Of a stretch of 52,280 bases of DNA, positions 1 to 7,358 are shown in pieces. A program made the translations under genes and the position numbers. Source of the DNA: Nitrososphaerota archaeon (GTDB taxonomy: Archaea; Thermoproteota; Nitrososphaeria; Nitrososphaerales; UBA183); assembly GCA_029784795.1 (NCBI GenBank), contig JAFMAW010000005.1, positions 1 through 52,280 on the forward strand, written 5' to 3'. The notes under the pieces are model-generated. The model had not been told where the DNA came from. It saw only the letters and a list, made by a program, of their open reading frames with translations, and made no database searches. How positions within the stretch are numbered: position 1 is the stretch's first letter; each line of letters starts with the position of its first letter.

Positions 1-139
1 TATGGCTGCGAGCCTGTTATTGAGGGTCGAGCCTCGGATTTCTATTCGCAGTAGGCCCCATCAACAAGGTGTCGGAGGTGCGATAGTGGGGGCGAGCCCC
101 GGATGGGTAATTGGTATAGCCCGCGTCCTTCGAACCAAC

Positions 140-147
140 CTTAAATC
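140..147 (+). promoter_or_regulatory. TATA-like promoter of the HicB/DinB gene
   Basis: The sequence CTTAAATC lies about 43 bases before the GTG start at 187, which predicts a transcript start near 170 with a short leader. The first 186 bases of the window hold no convincing gene. Confidence 0.4.
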
Positions 148-186
148 AAGCCCACATGGGTATAACGCCGCAGGCCGAACCAGCAC

Positions 187-891
187 GTGAAAGCCTGTCT
201 GGAGGTCGGAGAGGGTGGCACTGGCGCCTTCATTCCCGAACTTCCAGGCTGCTGGGTCTTCGCCAGGAATGAGGAGAGGGCGCTGGCCAAGGCGAAGTCA
301 GCGGCGTCAAACTGGTACGCCTGGGCGAAACGCCATGGGGAACCGGTCGCTCCTCCCACCAAGATCAAGGTCGAACCCTCCGAGGTGCTGCGCGTAAGCT
401 ACAACCCCGTCGAAGCGGGGAAGCCCGAGCCGCTCTTCTGGTCAGAGGTCCTTCCTGTCACCCGTCAGGACATCGGGAGAACCCTCCGTCTGATGAACCA
501 TTCCCGAAGGGACCTCCTGGAGCTGTGCAGGAACCTGGATAACAGCAGGCTCCGCCGGAAGCCGAATGGGGGGCCAAGGACCATCGGGAAGTGTCTTAGG
601 CACATAGCCAGCGTCGAATGGTGGTACATCACAAGGCTGGACATAGACCTCCCCACGGACTTTCCGAGGGACCTCTTCGACCTCCTCCAGTACACAAGGG
701 ACCTGGCCGAAAGGGAGCTGAAGAGGCTGACAAAGGAGCAGCGGACACGAATCTTCCAGCCCCATAGCGACCCCTCTCCAGTCTGCAACCTGTGGACGGC
801 TCGGAAGGTCCTGCGGCGTTTCGTCGACCACGAGAGGCTGCACGCAGCCTACATCAGGAGGGCGCTGGTCATGCGGGCGGCTTCGTCATAG
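187..891 (+). CDS. HicB-like N-terminus fused to a DinB-type four-helix protein
   Basis: This 234-residue protein starts at GTG. Residues 1-50 resemble the HicB antitoxin/RNase H-like fold (EVGEGGTGAFIPELPGCWVF, then a helix rich in Ala and Lys). Residues 85-230 look like a DinB/YfiT-like bundle, with histidines at the typical metal-binding places: RHIASVEWW after the first helix pair and DHERLHAAYIRR near the end. DinB-fold proteins are usually metal-dependent thiol transferases or of unknown function, and HicB domains bind DNA or a toxin partner. No HicA toxin gene is visible next to it. The fused architecture is read directly from the sequence; the biochemical role is unknown. The gene converges on the ACT-domain gene at 1031, with about 140 non-coding bases between them. 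Confidence 0.65.
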   Translation: MKACLEVGEGGTGAFIPELPGCWVFARNEERALAKAKSAASNWYAWAKRHGEPVAPPTKIKVEPSEVLRVSYNPVEAGKPEPLFWSEVLPVTRQDIGRTLRLMNHSRRDLLELCRNLDNSRLRRKPNGGPRTIGKCLRHIASVEWWYITRLDIDLPTDFPRDLFDLLQYTRDLAERELKRLTKEQRTRIFQPHSDPSPVCNLWTARKVLRRFVDHERLHAAYIRRALVMRAASS

Positions 892-1030
892 ACCGCTATG
901 GCGTCACAAGAAGAATGTGAAGGGGGATCATCCAGAACTTCCGATACCGGGTAGTTGGCGCCCCAACCTCGGCAAGGCTAGGCACCCTGCTCCACGGTTC
1001 TCCACAGGCCAGGGGGAGGAGGCGCCTGTC

Positions 1031-1420
1031 TCATTCGCCCAAGGCGCGCAGCGCCTTCGCCACGTCTCGGACCCCCATTACGACCTTGGCCCTCCCGTAG
1101 GGGGAAGTCGTCACGTAGACGTAGTCGATGTTGATCTTGGATTTGGCGAGTTTCCCCGCCATTTCCCCGAACGCCCCCGGCCTGTTGTCCACGTCGGCTT
1201 CCAGCACCTCTTCCTCCGAGAACCGGATCTTGGCCCCCTGCAGGGCCTCACGGGCGGCGGCCAGGTCTTCCACCATGAGACTCACCTTCCCCCTTTTCTT
1301 CCCTTCGGGAGCGAGTATGGCGGTGATGTTGACCTTGGCTTCGCCAAGCGTGGAGCAGAGACGAGCGAGCTCCCCCGGCCTGTTCTCAAGTGCCACCACC
1401 AGCTGCGTCGCCTTCGGCAT
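1031..1420 (-). CDS. Tandem ACT-domain protein
   Basis: This 129-residue protein contains two ACT modules: residues 5-62 (LVVALENRPGELARLCSTL, then VNITAIL) and 66-128 (EVLEADVDNRPGAFGEMAGK, then INIDYVYV). ACT domains bind small ligands, often amino acids, and regulate metabolic enzymes. A free-standing pair with no catalytic domain is typical of archaeal regulatory proteins. The ATG start is supported by a TATA-like box (rc of CATAATAAGC, 1444-1453) about 27 bases upstream, so the message is probably leaderless. No partner enzyme is adjacent, so the ligand is unknown. Confidence 0.8.
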   Translation of the reverse strand: MPKATQLVVALENRPGELARLCSTLGEAKVNITAILAPEGKKRGKVSLMVEDLAAAREALQGAKIRFSEEEVLEADVDNRPGAFGEMAGKLAKSKINIDYVYVTTSPYGRAKVVMGVRDVAKALRALGE

Positions 1421-1556
1421 GGGTTACACCAGAATGGCGGTTTCATAATAAGCGTTCCATTGGCACTCGCGGTCCGGGATAGTGGTTGGAGATGAAAGGG
1501 CTGCCCGACAAGATTTACCTCGCACCCGGCGGGCCTTTGCCGCCAAGGAAACCAAA

Positions 1557-1715
1557 ATGCCGAGGCAGCGGCCACCGGTCGCCGACGCGTATGAAGAGTG
1601 GCTGAAGAGGCAGCCCGCGACCCCTTCGACCAGGGGGCAGAAGGACAGGGTGGAGGCGGACGTCTACGAGGCCTGGCTCAGGCGGAGGGTCGAGAGGAGA
1701 CGCTCCAGAAGGTAA
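1557..1715 (+). CDS. Small basic protein with a duplicated YExWL motif
   Basis: This is a 52-residue protein of unknown function. It contains the same short motif twice, VADAYEEWLKRQ near residue 8 and EADVYEAWLRRR near residue 35, separated by a Thr/Ser/Gly-rich linker, and it ends in an Arg-rich tail. The repeat suggests two copies of one short helix, perhaps a peptide that docks on a partner. The ATG at 1557 is chosen over upstream in-frame codons because an AT-rich element (ATTTACC, 1513-1519) lies upstream and the residues before it look non-coding. It precedes the AsnC-ligand-domain gene by 17 bases and is probably cotranscribed with it. Confidence 0.5.
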   Translation: MPRQRPPVADAYEEWLKRQPATPSTRGQKDRVEADVYEAWLRRRVERRRSRR

Positions 1716-1732
1716 GTAGCCGGGTGCAGGAG

Positions 1733-1960
1733 ATGGCGATTGCTTTCGTCCTGCTGAACGTGAATCTCGGGACAGAGGAGGAGATCCTCGCCAGGCTGAG
1801 GGAGATTGTGGGCATCAGAGAGGTATACCAGGTCTACGACGTGTACGACATAATCACGAGGTTCGAGGCTGAGAGCATGGAGAAGATCAAGGGGATACTG
1901 GAAGACAAGGTGCGCAGGCTCGTCAATGTCAGGAACACGCTGACGATGACCGCCGTCTGA
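1733..1960 (+). CDS. Stand-alone Lrp/AsnC ligand-binding domain (RAM) protein
   Basis: This 75-residue protein consists only of the RAM alpha/beta sandwich of Lrp/AsnC regulators: AIAFVLLNVNLGTEEEIL, the VYQVYDVYDIITRF strand pair and a final NTLTM. It lacks a DNA-binding helix-turn-helix. Such stand-alone RAM proteins are common in archaea; they oligomerise and sense amino acids or modulate full-length Lrp proteins. The ATG at 1733 follows a GGGTG ribosome-binding-like stretch; a GTG at 1724 is an alternative. It lies just behind the small gene ending at 1715. Confidence 0.85.
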   Translation: MAIAFVLLNVNLGTEEEILARLREIVGIREVYQVYDVYDIITRFEAESMEKIKGILEDKVRRLVNVRNTLTMTAV

Positions 1961-1974
1961 GGGAAGGCCCGGGC

Positions 1975-2301
1975 CTACTTCCTTGCGTAGTACACCACCG
2001 GGCCGCCGAGCACCCTGTGGCCAGCGACGTTGACCTCCTCTTCCTCCTCCCCCTTCCTCCTCCCAGTCCTGAGCCTCCCCAGGATCACCAGGACCTCCAG
2101 GTACGTCTGCAGGTTCAGGACCTTGGCCACGAGGAGCCACAGGGTCTTGTTGTCGTCATTCCGCTGAAAGTCAGCGTAGAACTCCCTGCCGTAGGTCAGC
2201 TCGTACGGCTCGGTGAGCCCGTAGAACTTCTCGTGCTCCATCTTCTCGAGGATCGGGTGTATCTCCTCCGTCGGCTCGACCTCGCTCTCTTGGAGGGGCA
2301 T
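1975..2301 (-). CDS. Archaeal hypothetical acidic/charged protein
   Basis: This 108-residue protein has no recognised family. It is rich in acidic and aromatic residues (HPILEKMEHEKFYGLTEPYELTYGREFYADFQ is spread over residues 16-47), has a hydrophobic helix (LWLLVAKVLNLQTYLEVLVIL) and ends with a GRRKGEEEEEV linker and VVYYARK. The ATG at 2301 is chosen over a longer frame (to 2412) because a clear TATA-like box (TTTTATCATC on the minus strand, 2321-2331) sits 26 bases upstream. The gene converges with the AsnC-domain gene at 1960, leaving 14 bases. Confidence 0.6.
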   Translation of the reverse strand: MPLQESEVEPTEEIHPILEKMEHEKFYGLTEPYELTYGREFYADFQRNDDNKTLWLLVAKVLNLQTYLEVLVILGRLRTGRRKGEEEEEVNVAGHRVLGGPVVYYARK

Positions 2302-2462
2302 TGACCCTGCAGGCGGAGGGCGATGATAAAAGCCGTTGGGGCAGGGACGACCCTCCTCGGAAAGGCGCCTCAGGCTGAACGGACCAGGGGCGAAACCGTC
2401 AAGCGTCCTCAACCCTCACCTCCGGCGAAACCGTGACCGCCGCTAGGACCGGCAGGGGTTGA

Positions 2463-2834
2463 CTACTTCGATCTGGAGCGCCTGTACCTCCCCATGACCG
2501 AGAGCAGGTACACGAGCACGAAAAAGAGCATCATCATGATGAACTGGCGGACGTCGAACTGGGCGCCGCTCATGGAGTCCAGGATCTCCAGGACGTACCA
2601 TTCTATCACGCCTGCCACGGCGATGGTGACCGCCGAACTGAGCACGGCCCGCCTCGGCGAAACGGGAACCTTAGCAGCCGGTGGCTCCACGCGCAAGCAG
2701 TCTTCGCCGCCGCGCGCGTACTCCTTGTGCGTCTCGCACCACATCGCGTCGCAGTATAGGCACCTGAAGTATTCATGGGGGCTGCCGAACAGCCCGCCCA
2801 CCCGCGCCTCGAACTCCCACCTGTGCTCCCTCAT
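2463..2834 (-). CDS. Membrane protein with an N-terminal zinc-finger-like motif
   Basis: This 123-residue protein of unknown function has an N-terminal cytosolic segment with a likely metal site (CLYCDAMWCETH, residues 25-36: C-x2-C-x4-C-x2-H). It is followed by two predicted membrane helices (VLSSAVTIAVAGVIEWYVLEIL, about 64-87, and FIMMMLFFVLVYLLSVMG, about 98-115) and a short Arg/Lys tail. A possible TATA element (rc of CTCATAAGC) is 30 bases upstream. The fold is visible; the function is not. Confidence 0.6.
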   Translation of the reverse strand: MREHRWEFEARVGGLFGSPHEYFRCLYCDAMWCETHKEYARGGEDCLRVEPPAAKVPVSPRRAVLSSAVTIAVAGVIEWYVLEILDSMSGAQFDVRQFIMMMLFFVLVYLLSVMGRYRRSRSK

Positions 2835-3060
2835 CCATTGACGGCCGTTCGCCCTCCGAACTCATAAGCGTTGGTCAGACTCTGCTCGGCAGGACGAGGA
2901 AGCCCTGAGAGCCGTCGCCGCAATGACTTCTATAACATGGAGCCCCCTGAATCCAGGCACGAGCTCAGGAGTCAAGGGCCCACCGCCGCAGGCGCGACGG
3001 CTTCCAGCACTGAGCTAGCGCCGGCGCTGGGCGTGGCCTCTTGGTGGGTGGCTGAACCTT

Positions 3061-3369
3061 CTATGACCTGCTGGGTTGCTCTCCGCTTTCTCCGGTTGGC
3101 GGTGGGGCAGGCGTCTGAGCAGTTGGCTGCTCGGGCGGTGCTGCGGGCGCCGGTTCCGCCTGTGCTGGGGGGATTGCTGGTGCTGGAGCTTCTGCCGGCG
3201 CTGGTGCTGGAGCAGGGGCCGGCTTCGTGACCCCGGCCCTCCTTCTCACGACCTTCCTCTTTGGGGCCCTTCTGGCTCCCTTCCGCGACGGCTGCTTGGC
3301 TCTGGCCTTTCTCGTCGTGACCCTCTTTCTGGCTCTTCTAGAGGGCCGGCTTGCTCTCTTCCTTGGCAT
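3061..3369 (-). CDS. Histone H1-like basic protein with a Pro/Ala-rich tail
   Basis: This 102-residue low-complexity protein has two halves. Residues 1-48 are extremely basic (runs such as RKRASRPSRRARKRV and RRAPKRKVVRRR), and residues 49-102 are almost entirely Ala, Pro, Glu and Gln (PAPAPAPAPAEAPAPA). The arrangement resembles the disordered tails of linker-histone-like or HupB-like chromatin proteins, so nucleic-acid binding is inferred from charge only. The ATG start has an excellent TATA box (GGATAAATG on the minus strand, 3394-3402) 28 bases upstream, which argues that this is a real, expressed gene and not a random GC-rich frame. Confidence 0.6.
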   Translation of the reverse strand: MPRKRASRPSRRARKRVTTRKARAKQPSRKGARRAPKRKVVRRRAGVTKPAPAPAPAPAEAPAPAIPPAQAEPAPAAPPEQPTAQTPAPPPTGESGEQPSRS

Positions 3370-3484
3370 GCGTCATCCGGCCCAGGATGGTCTCATTTAT
3401 CCTTCGAGGTCCTCCCCAAGTTTGCGGGTCTCGGGTCAGGCCGAACGGCCGAAGGAAGCCTCAGAGGGCGCGCGACTTCCCCCA

Positions 3485-3685
3485 TCATCGCACCTTGAGC
3501 TGAAAGAGTGACGCACACCTTCCGCAAGCCTCGCGCACTGACCCGTCAAGTTCTATTACAGCGATGTTGGCAAGGACGTAGTCCAAGCCTCGCCTTTCAG
3601 GCCTTACCTCGTCCCTGCAATAACAGCACCTGTAGGTCAGTCCGTCCAGCGGGGACAACGGAGGGGAGCGCGGCGTGGTCTGCAC
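3485..3685 (-). CDS. Small CxxC zinc-ribbon protein
   Basis: This 66-residue protein starts at GTG. Two Cys pairs (RCCYCRDEV near residue 20 and ACGRCASLF near 54) bracket a strand-helix segment (GLDYVLANIAVIELDGS), which is the layout of a treble-clef or zinc-ribbon mini-protein. The partner is unknown. It lies downstream of the gene at 3750-4133 on the same strand, 64 bases away, and has no obvious TATA box of its own, so it may be cotranscribed with it. Confidence 0.5.
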   Translation of the reverse strand: MQTTPRSPPLSPLDGLTYRCCYCRDEVRPERRGLDYVLANIAVIELDGSVREACGRCASLFQLKVR

Positions 3686-3749
3686 CCACCTGTAGCCAAC
3701 CGGGTCTCCGAAGCCTGGGTGTTCGTTCGCATGAACACCAGGGAGCAGT

Positions 3750-4133
3750 TCAGCCCACGACCTGCGTGATTTCGTTCGCCAGCCCCTTCTCCACGTGCTC
3801 GGTCCAGAGCATCTCGGGGATGTCTACCGCTAGGAAAAGCTCCGCGAGGAGCAGCGCCTCGGCGGCCATCACGCCGAGGTTCTGGAAGAACTTGCCTACG
3901 CCTATGTGGACGGAGAAGTCGTCGGACTGGCCTGTGACCATTATGGTGAAGGCTCTCTCTGCCGCGACGAGGTCCTTCAGTATCCCTCCCTTCTGGGCCT
4001 GGATGACTGTTCCGAGCGGCGCCGTCGCCATGCTTGCCTTGTAGCCGTCCGACTGGAGCTGTTGCGCTATCTGCTGGCTCAGCGAAGCAGGGTCCTTGTT
4101 CTCATTCTGGAAGCGGAGTATCTTCTCTGACAC
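3750..4133 (-). CDS. Conserved archaeal protein of unknown function
   Basis: This is a soluble-looking protein of 127 residues. It opens with SEKILRFQNENKDPASLSQQIAQQL, continues with a glycine-rich strand region (APLGTVIQAQKGGILKDLVAAERAFTIMVTG) and ends with a hydrophobic helix (VMAAEALLLAELFLAVDIPEMLW). The DDFSVHIGVGKFFQNLG segment suggests a small alpha/beta fold. I recognise the general look from archaeal genomes but can name no family. The start is GTG at 4133; a TTG one codon earlier is possible. Confidence 0.6.
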   Translation of the reverse strand: MSEKILRFQNENKDPASLSQQIAQQLQSDGYKASMATAPLGTVIQAQKGGILKDLVAAERAFTIMVTGQSDDFSVHIGVGKFFQNLGVMAAEALLLAELFLAVDIPEMLWTEHVEKGLANEITQVVG

Positions 4134-4346
4134 CAATTAGAATCGACGACGCGTCCCCGCGACTCCGCACAAGTCTCGCGCTTTGGCCGGAGGATGCGAA
4201 GGCGGGTCAGGGGTTCTGTGGTCTGAGGACGGTCCGGGCGCGTGGCGGTGCTTGCCAACCCGAACCACGGGTTCCAGACCGTCATGGCGCGTCTGAAAAA
4301 AGCGGCCGGAAGACAAGCTATATCCTGTCCGTCCCGCGGTTGACGC

Positions 4347-5861
4347 ATGGCATCCATGAGCAGGGAGGCGGCCCTGCAGGACATCTCCCGTTTGGTCGAG
4401 GTCATCGCCGAGTCCCACCCTGACCCCTTCCGTCACCTCTCGTCTCAGGTGGCGTTCTACGAGCGCGCCGGCGCGGTGGCCGCTGAGCTGAAAGGTGAGA
4501 CAGTCGCTCAGAGCGACTTCTACCTCTGCGCGAGCAGGATCGCCGCGCTCGTGGGAGACGGGCACACGTCCGTCGATTCGGTGGACGAAGGCGTCGAGCG
4601 CCTCTGGCTCGACATGGAGCCCCTGGACGGGAGGCTCGTCGTCACGGGGGTCTATGGTGGCGAGAGATCGGAGCTCCTCGGCGCTTTCGTCAACGCGGTC
4701 GAGGGCGTCGGAATGGAGGCGCTCTCCGACAGGATCAGGACGGTGCGGGGATCTGATGGGCTCTACAACGACCTGGAGCACATCACCGGGGCGTTCCGCA
4801 GCAGAGTCCTCTCGGAGTACCTACTGCAGAAGGAGGTCGCCAAGCCGCTGAACGTCGAGCTGAAGGGGCCGGCGGGAGGCACTTCGGCGGACCTGGAGTT
4901 CGCGGCCGGGAAGCCCGGCGGGCTGGTCGTCCCCCGGACTGCGGTTGAGCTGCCTGAACCCGGGCGAAACGACATGGCCTGGGCCATGCTCCCCGGCAAA
5001 GCGGCGGTGTACCTGAGGATCGATTCGATGAGGAGGTACAGGGAGAACTTCGAGTCGCAGTTTGCCTTGGGGGCGAGCGAGGCGTTCCTCAAGGAGCTGC
5101 TCGCCAGGGCAGGGTTCGAGGCGGGCGGCGATATCGAGCGCTCGATCCAGGCTGTGCCGTCCGCGACAGAGACGGTGATAGAGGCGCTCGCCGCGATGAA
5201 GGAGAACGGAGTCACCAGCCTGGTGGTCGACCTGAGGAGGAACACGGGCGGGAACTCGTACCTGGCGTACGTGCTGGCCCACTTCCTCTACGGGGAGAGG
5301 ATGCTCGATGCAGACCAGGGCTACGACGTCAGGAGACACTCCAGGTTGTACGGTGAGCAGTTCCCCGGGCGCGTGGCGGAAGAAAGAGAGAGGGGAGGAT
5401 ACGACTTCGGCGAGATGAGGAGGTGGGCCACGGGGAAGAGGGGGATGGACAGAGAAGAAGCGGGCAAAGCGGCCGCGCTGTCGCCCACCTTCCGAAGGCT
5501 GGCAGGCTCGTTCGAGCCGGTGCGCGATGTGGATGCCTACGTCCTGACGTCTGCGAGGACCTACAGCGCGGGCTTCGACCTTGCGTTCCTGCTCAAGCAG
5601 CTCGGGGCAGTGGTGGTCGGGGTCCAGCCCGCCCAGCCAGCCAACGCGTTCATAGACACCCTGAGGTTCAGCCTGCCCAACTCTGGCTTGAAGGGATGGG
5701 TCTCCTCGAAGCTCATGATGAAGCGCCCGACGGAGCCGCTGCACCACTGCCTTCGGCCGGACGTCGAGCTCACCTACGAGGAATTCGAGGGATTCGGGTT
5801 CGACCCCAATTCGTCCCTGCTCCTGGCTCTCCGTTCGATCGGGAAGGCGAGAAGGAGATGA
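4347..5861 (+). CDS. S41-family (tail-specific-like) serine peptidase
   Basis: This 504-residue protein has an N-terminal helical region and an S41/C-terminal-processing-protease core. The core shows VTSLVVDLRRNTGGNSYLAY (about residues 290-310) and the nucleophile motif TSARTYSAGFDLAF, with Ser407 as the likely catalytic serine. I see no signal peptide and no clear PDZ domain, so it may act in the cytoplasm. S41 peptidases trim peptides or C-termini. A TATA box (AGCTATATCC, 4317-4326) sits about 26 bases before the ATG, so the transcript is leaderless. The gene stands alone: about 240 bases with no convincing gene follow, containing a 12-base perfect palindrome at 5960-5971. Confidence 0.75.
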   Translation: MASMSREAALQDISRLVEVIAESHPDPFRHLSSQVAFYERAGAVAAELKGETVAQSDFYLCASRIAALVGDGHTSVDSVDEGVERLWLDMEPLDGRLVVTGVYGGERSELLGAFVNAVEGVGMEALSDRIRTVRGSDGLYNDLEHITGAFRSRVLSEYLLQKEVAKPLNVELKGPAGGTSADLEFAAGKPGGLVVPRTAVELPEPGRNDMAWAMLPGKAAVYLRIDSMRRYRENFESQFALGASEAFLKELLARAGFEAGGDIERSIQAVPSATETVIEALAAMKENGVTSLVVDLRRNTGGNSYLAYVLAHFLYGERMLDADQGYDVRRHSRLYGEQFPGRVAEERERGGYDFGEMRRWATGKRGMDREEAGKAAALSPTFRRLAGSFEPVRDVDAYVLTSARTYSAGFDLAFLLKQLGAVVVGVQPAQPANAFIDTLRFSLPNSGLKGWVSSKLMMKRPTEPLHHCLRPDVELTYEEFEGFGFDPNSSLLLALRSIGKARRR

Positions 5862-5959
5862 TCTGGGAGGCAGACGGAACAGATTACCCGTACCCCTCCG
5901 CTCCGCGTGCCTCGTTGACCCGCTGGGAACCTGCAGCACCTCCATCGTTATGAGCGACA

Positions 5960-5971
5960 GGGAGCGCTCCC
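5960..5971. repeat. Perfect 12-base palindrome in an intergenic spacer
   Basis: GGGAGCGCTCCC lies 99 bases after the S41 peptidase stop and about 100 bases before the promoter of the diiron protein. It could form a hairpin near the end of the upstream transcript or be an operator. No T-run follows it. Confidence 0.3.
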
Positions 5972-6104
5972 GAAGTGCTTCTGGGCACACCGGCCTGGGC
6001 TTTGAAAACCGCAACTTGGAAGATGCACCTGACGGCGTGGAGAGGTGGCAGAGGACACCACAACCCTTAATCTTCAGAGCATTTGTAGCTGCCAGCGACC
6101 CGGA

Positions 6105-7061
6105 GTGGCGACACGAGAACCGCCTGACATCTCCCAACCCAACGCCTACCCATTCAACTGGTACGACGAGGACAAGGAGCTGGAGCTGCTTTACAACAGA
6201 GCGAAGAGCGAGCATTGGGACCCCTCTTCAATCGATTGGAGCTCCCTCAACCTCGCGGATTACGACCACGCCCAGAAGACGGCCATGGCCTACTGGTGGG
6301 CCGTGCTCGCAAACTTCGAGAACAACGCGGCTGCCTCGTTTTCGAAGGCGCTGGTCTACCTCACGGAGAACCATTACCCCAACTTCACCCAGAAGATGAC
6401 CGGGACGATCGTGACGGACGAGTGCAGGCACGACGAGTGCTGCATGAGGGCGTGCAACAGGCTCTGTCCGTATTTTCTGAAGGGCTGGAAGCCGGAGGAC
6501 GACCAAGATGCGAAAGCCCTGAACAACGTGAGGTGGGTCTACTACAATGGAGGCAGGTACTGGAAGGGGTACATAGCCTCCTTCTCGAAGTACAGGTTCC
6601 CCCTCATCTTCACTTCGTTCATGATGGGAGAAGCGTGCGCCTCTAAACTCTTCCACGAGATGAAAGACAAGGCGGAACATCCGGCCTTCAAGGATGCGCT
6701 CGGACACATGACCATGGACGAGTCGAGGCACCTGGCTTACACCTGGCGAGTCTTGGAGAATGCGATCCCTTCGCTGACGGAGGAGGAGAAAGCTCTAATC
6801 CCGAAGCGACTGCGGCATGGGTTCGTCTATCTGTCGATGGTCCTCTTCGAACCGCCTAACGAGTTCTGGGAGCTCCCCGAAGGTTTCATGGACGCGCACA
6901 GGAAACTGGAGGGGATGGCCAGAGATGCCGGACTCGGGGTCCTCACCCTGGATGAAAAGAGGCAGGCCTGGAGGTCCACCATCATGGATGTCAAGAGGAA
7001 GCTGGGGAAGTACAACCTGCCATTCCCGGACCTGCCCGAAATAGACGTCTATGGCACCTGA
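6105..7061 (+). CDS. Ferritin-like diiron oxygenase/oxidase family protein
   Basis: This 318-residue helical protein contains a complete four-carboxylate, two-histidine diiron site: E72 (ANFENNAAASF), E106-x2-H109 (TDECRHDE), E176 (MMGEACASKLF) and E206-x2-H209 (TMDESRHLAYTW). This pattern belongs to the ribonucleotide reductase R2/AurF-like ferritin superfamily. The substrate could be an amine, lipid or other small molecule and cannot be told from sequence. The GTG at 6105 is chosen because the TATA element CTTAATCT (6066-6073) is about 35 bases upstream and residues encoded before it look non-coding. The region 5862-6104 otherwise holds no gene I can support. It is a single-gene unit converging on the tRNA region. 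Confidence 0.75.
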   Translation: MATREPPDISQPNAYPFNWYDEDKELELLYNRAKSEHWDPSSIDWSSLNLADYDHAQKTAMAYWWAVLANFENNAAASFSKALVYLTENHYPNFTQKMTGTIVTDECRHDECCMRACNRLCPYFLKGWKPEDDQDAKALNNVRWVYYNGGRYWKGYIASFSKYRFPLIFTSFMMGEACASKLFHEMKDKAEHPAFKDALGHMTMDESRHLAYTWRVLENAIPSLTEEEKALIPKRLRHGFVYLSMVLFEPPNEFWELPEGFMDAHRKLEGMARDAGLGVLTLDEKRQAWRSTIMDVKRKLGKYNLPFPDLPEIDVYGT

Positions 7062-7115
7062 ATAGAAGTCGTAGGGTCGCAAAGGAGGACCAGGGGATCT
7101 GGACAGAATCGGGAT

Positions 7116-7184
7116 GGACCGGAAGAGATTCGAACCCTTGGTCCGGGCCCCACAGGCCGAGTCCTGACCAGCACTTGGGCATGC
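7116..7184 (-). other. tRNA-like 3' half or tRNA remnant (no 5' acceptor partner)
   Basis: On the minus strand this stretch has a full T-arm (AAGGG, loop TTCGAAT, CTCTT), a D-arm-like GTGCTGGTCAGGAC and a seven-base loop CTGTGGG with a GTG (His) triplet after U33. The 3' acceptor strand CCGGTCC has no complementary GGACCGG anywhere in the upstream 200 bases, and the putative anticodon stem has a C-C mismatch. Instead, GGACC just before the T-stem (7140-7144) pairs with GGTCC just after it (7116-7120), forming a self-contained minihelix. It is either a decayed tRNA, one half of a split tRNA, or a relic of integration at a tRNA 3' end. I do not call it a functional tRNA. Confidence 0.35.
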
Positions 7185-7201
7185 GCGCTTGTAGCCAAAA
7201 G

Positions 7202-7327
7202 CGGGCCCGGCCGGATTCGAACCGGCGACCCTCAGCTCCGCAGGCTGATGCCCTGATCCGTGTTTGGGGCAACCATGGATATCCCTATCCACGTGCTTCC
7301 CCTTGCAGGAGTCTAGGCTACGGGCCC
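7202..7327 (-). tRNA. tRNA-Arg (GCG) with an intron in the D-loop
   Basis: The 5' acceptor GGGCCCG (7321-7327) pairs with CGGGCCC (7203-7209), with discriminator G at 7202 and CCA not encoded. The T-arm is GCCGG-TTCGAAT-CCGGC. The anticodon stem TCAGC/GCTGA encloses CTGCGGA, giving anticodon GCG (7239-7241) for Arg CGC codons. The D-stem halves GCC and GGC are split by 53 extra bases (7260-7312) between G15 and G18G19, of which about 50 must be an intron. The insert folds into nested helices (GGGG/CCCC outside, TGGATA/TATCCA inside). Exact splice sites are unresolved because I could not place a strict bulge-helix-bulge. A TATA box 26 bases upstream fixes the 5' end. Confidence 0.85.
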
Positions 7328-7348
7328 AGGCTGCGGTCAAAGTGGCCC

Positions 7349-7358
7349 GCTTATATGC
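7349..7358 (-). promoter_or_regulatory. TATA box of the tRNA-Arg gene
   Basis: On the minus strand the element reads GCATATAAGC, overlapping the last codons of the uracil-DNA glycosylase gene. Its centre is 26 bases from the mature tRNA 5' end at 7327, the normal archaeal spacing, so the tRNA can be transcribed independently of the udg gene. Confidence 0.65.

Noticed and set aside
90..135. tRNA-like D-arm and TTCGAA loop near the window start
   Set aside because: GGG-loop-CCC and CTTCGAA look like the 5' half of a tRNA, but the anticodon stem does not pair and no T-arm or 3' acceptor follows.
4821..6215. A 464-codon open frame on the minus strand opposite the S41 peptidase
   Set aside because: It covers the peptidase coding strand and a spacer, and its composition is that of a GC-rich shadow frame.
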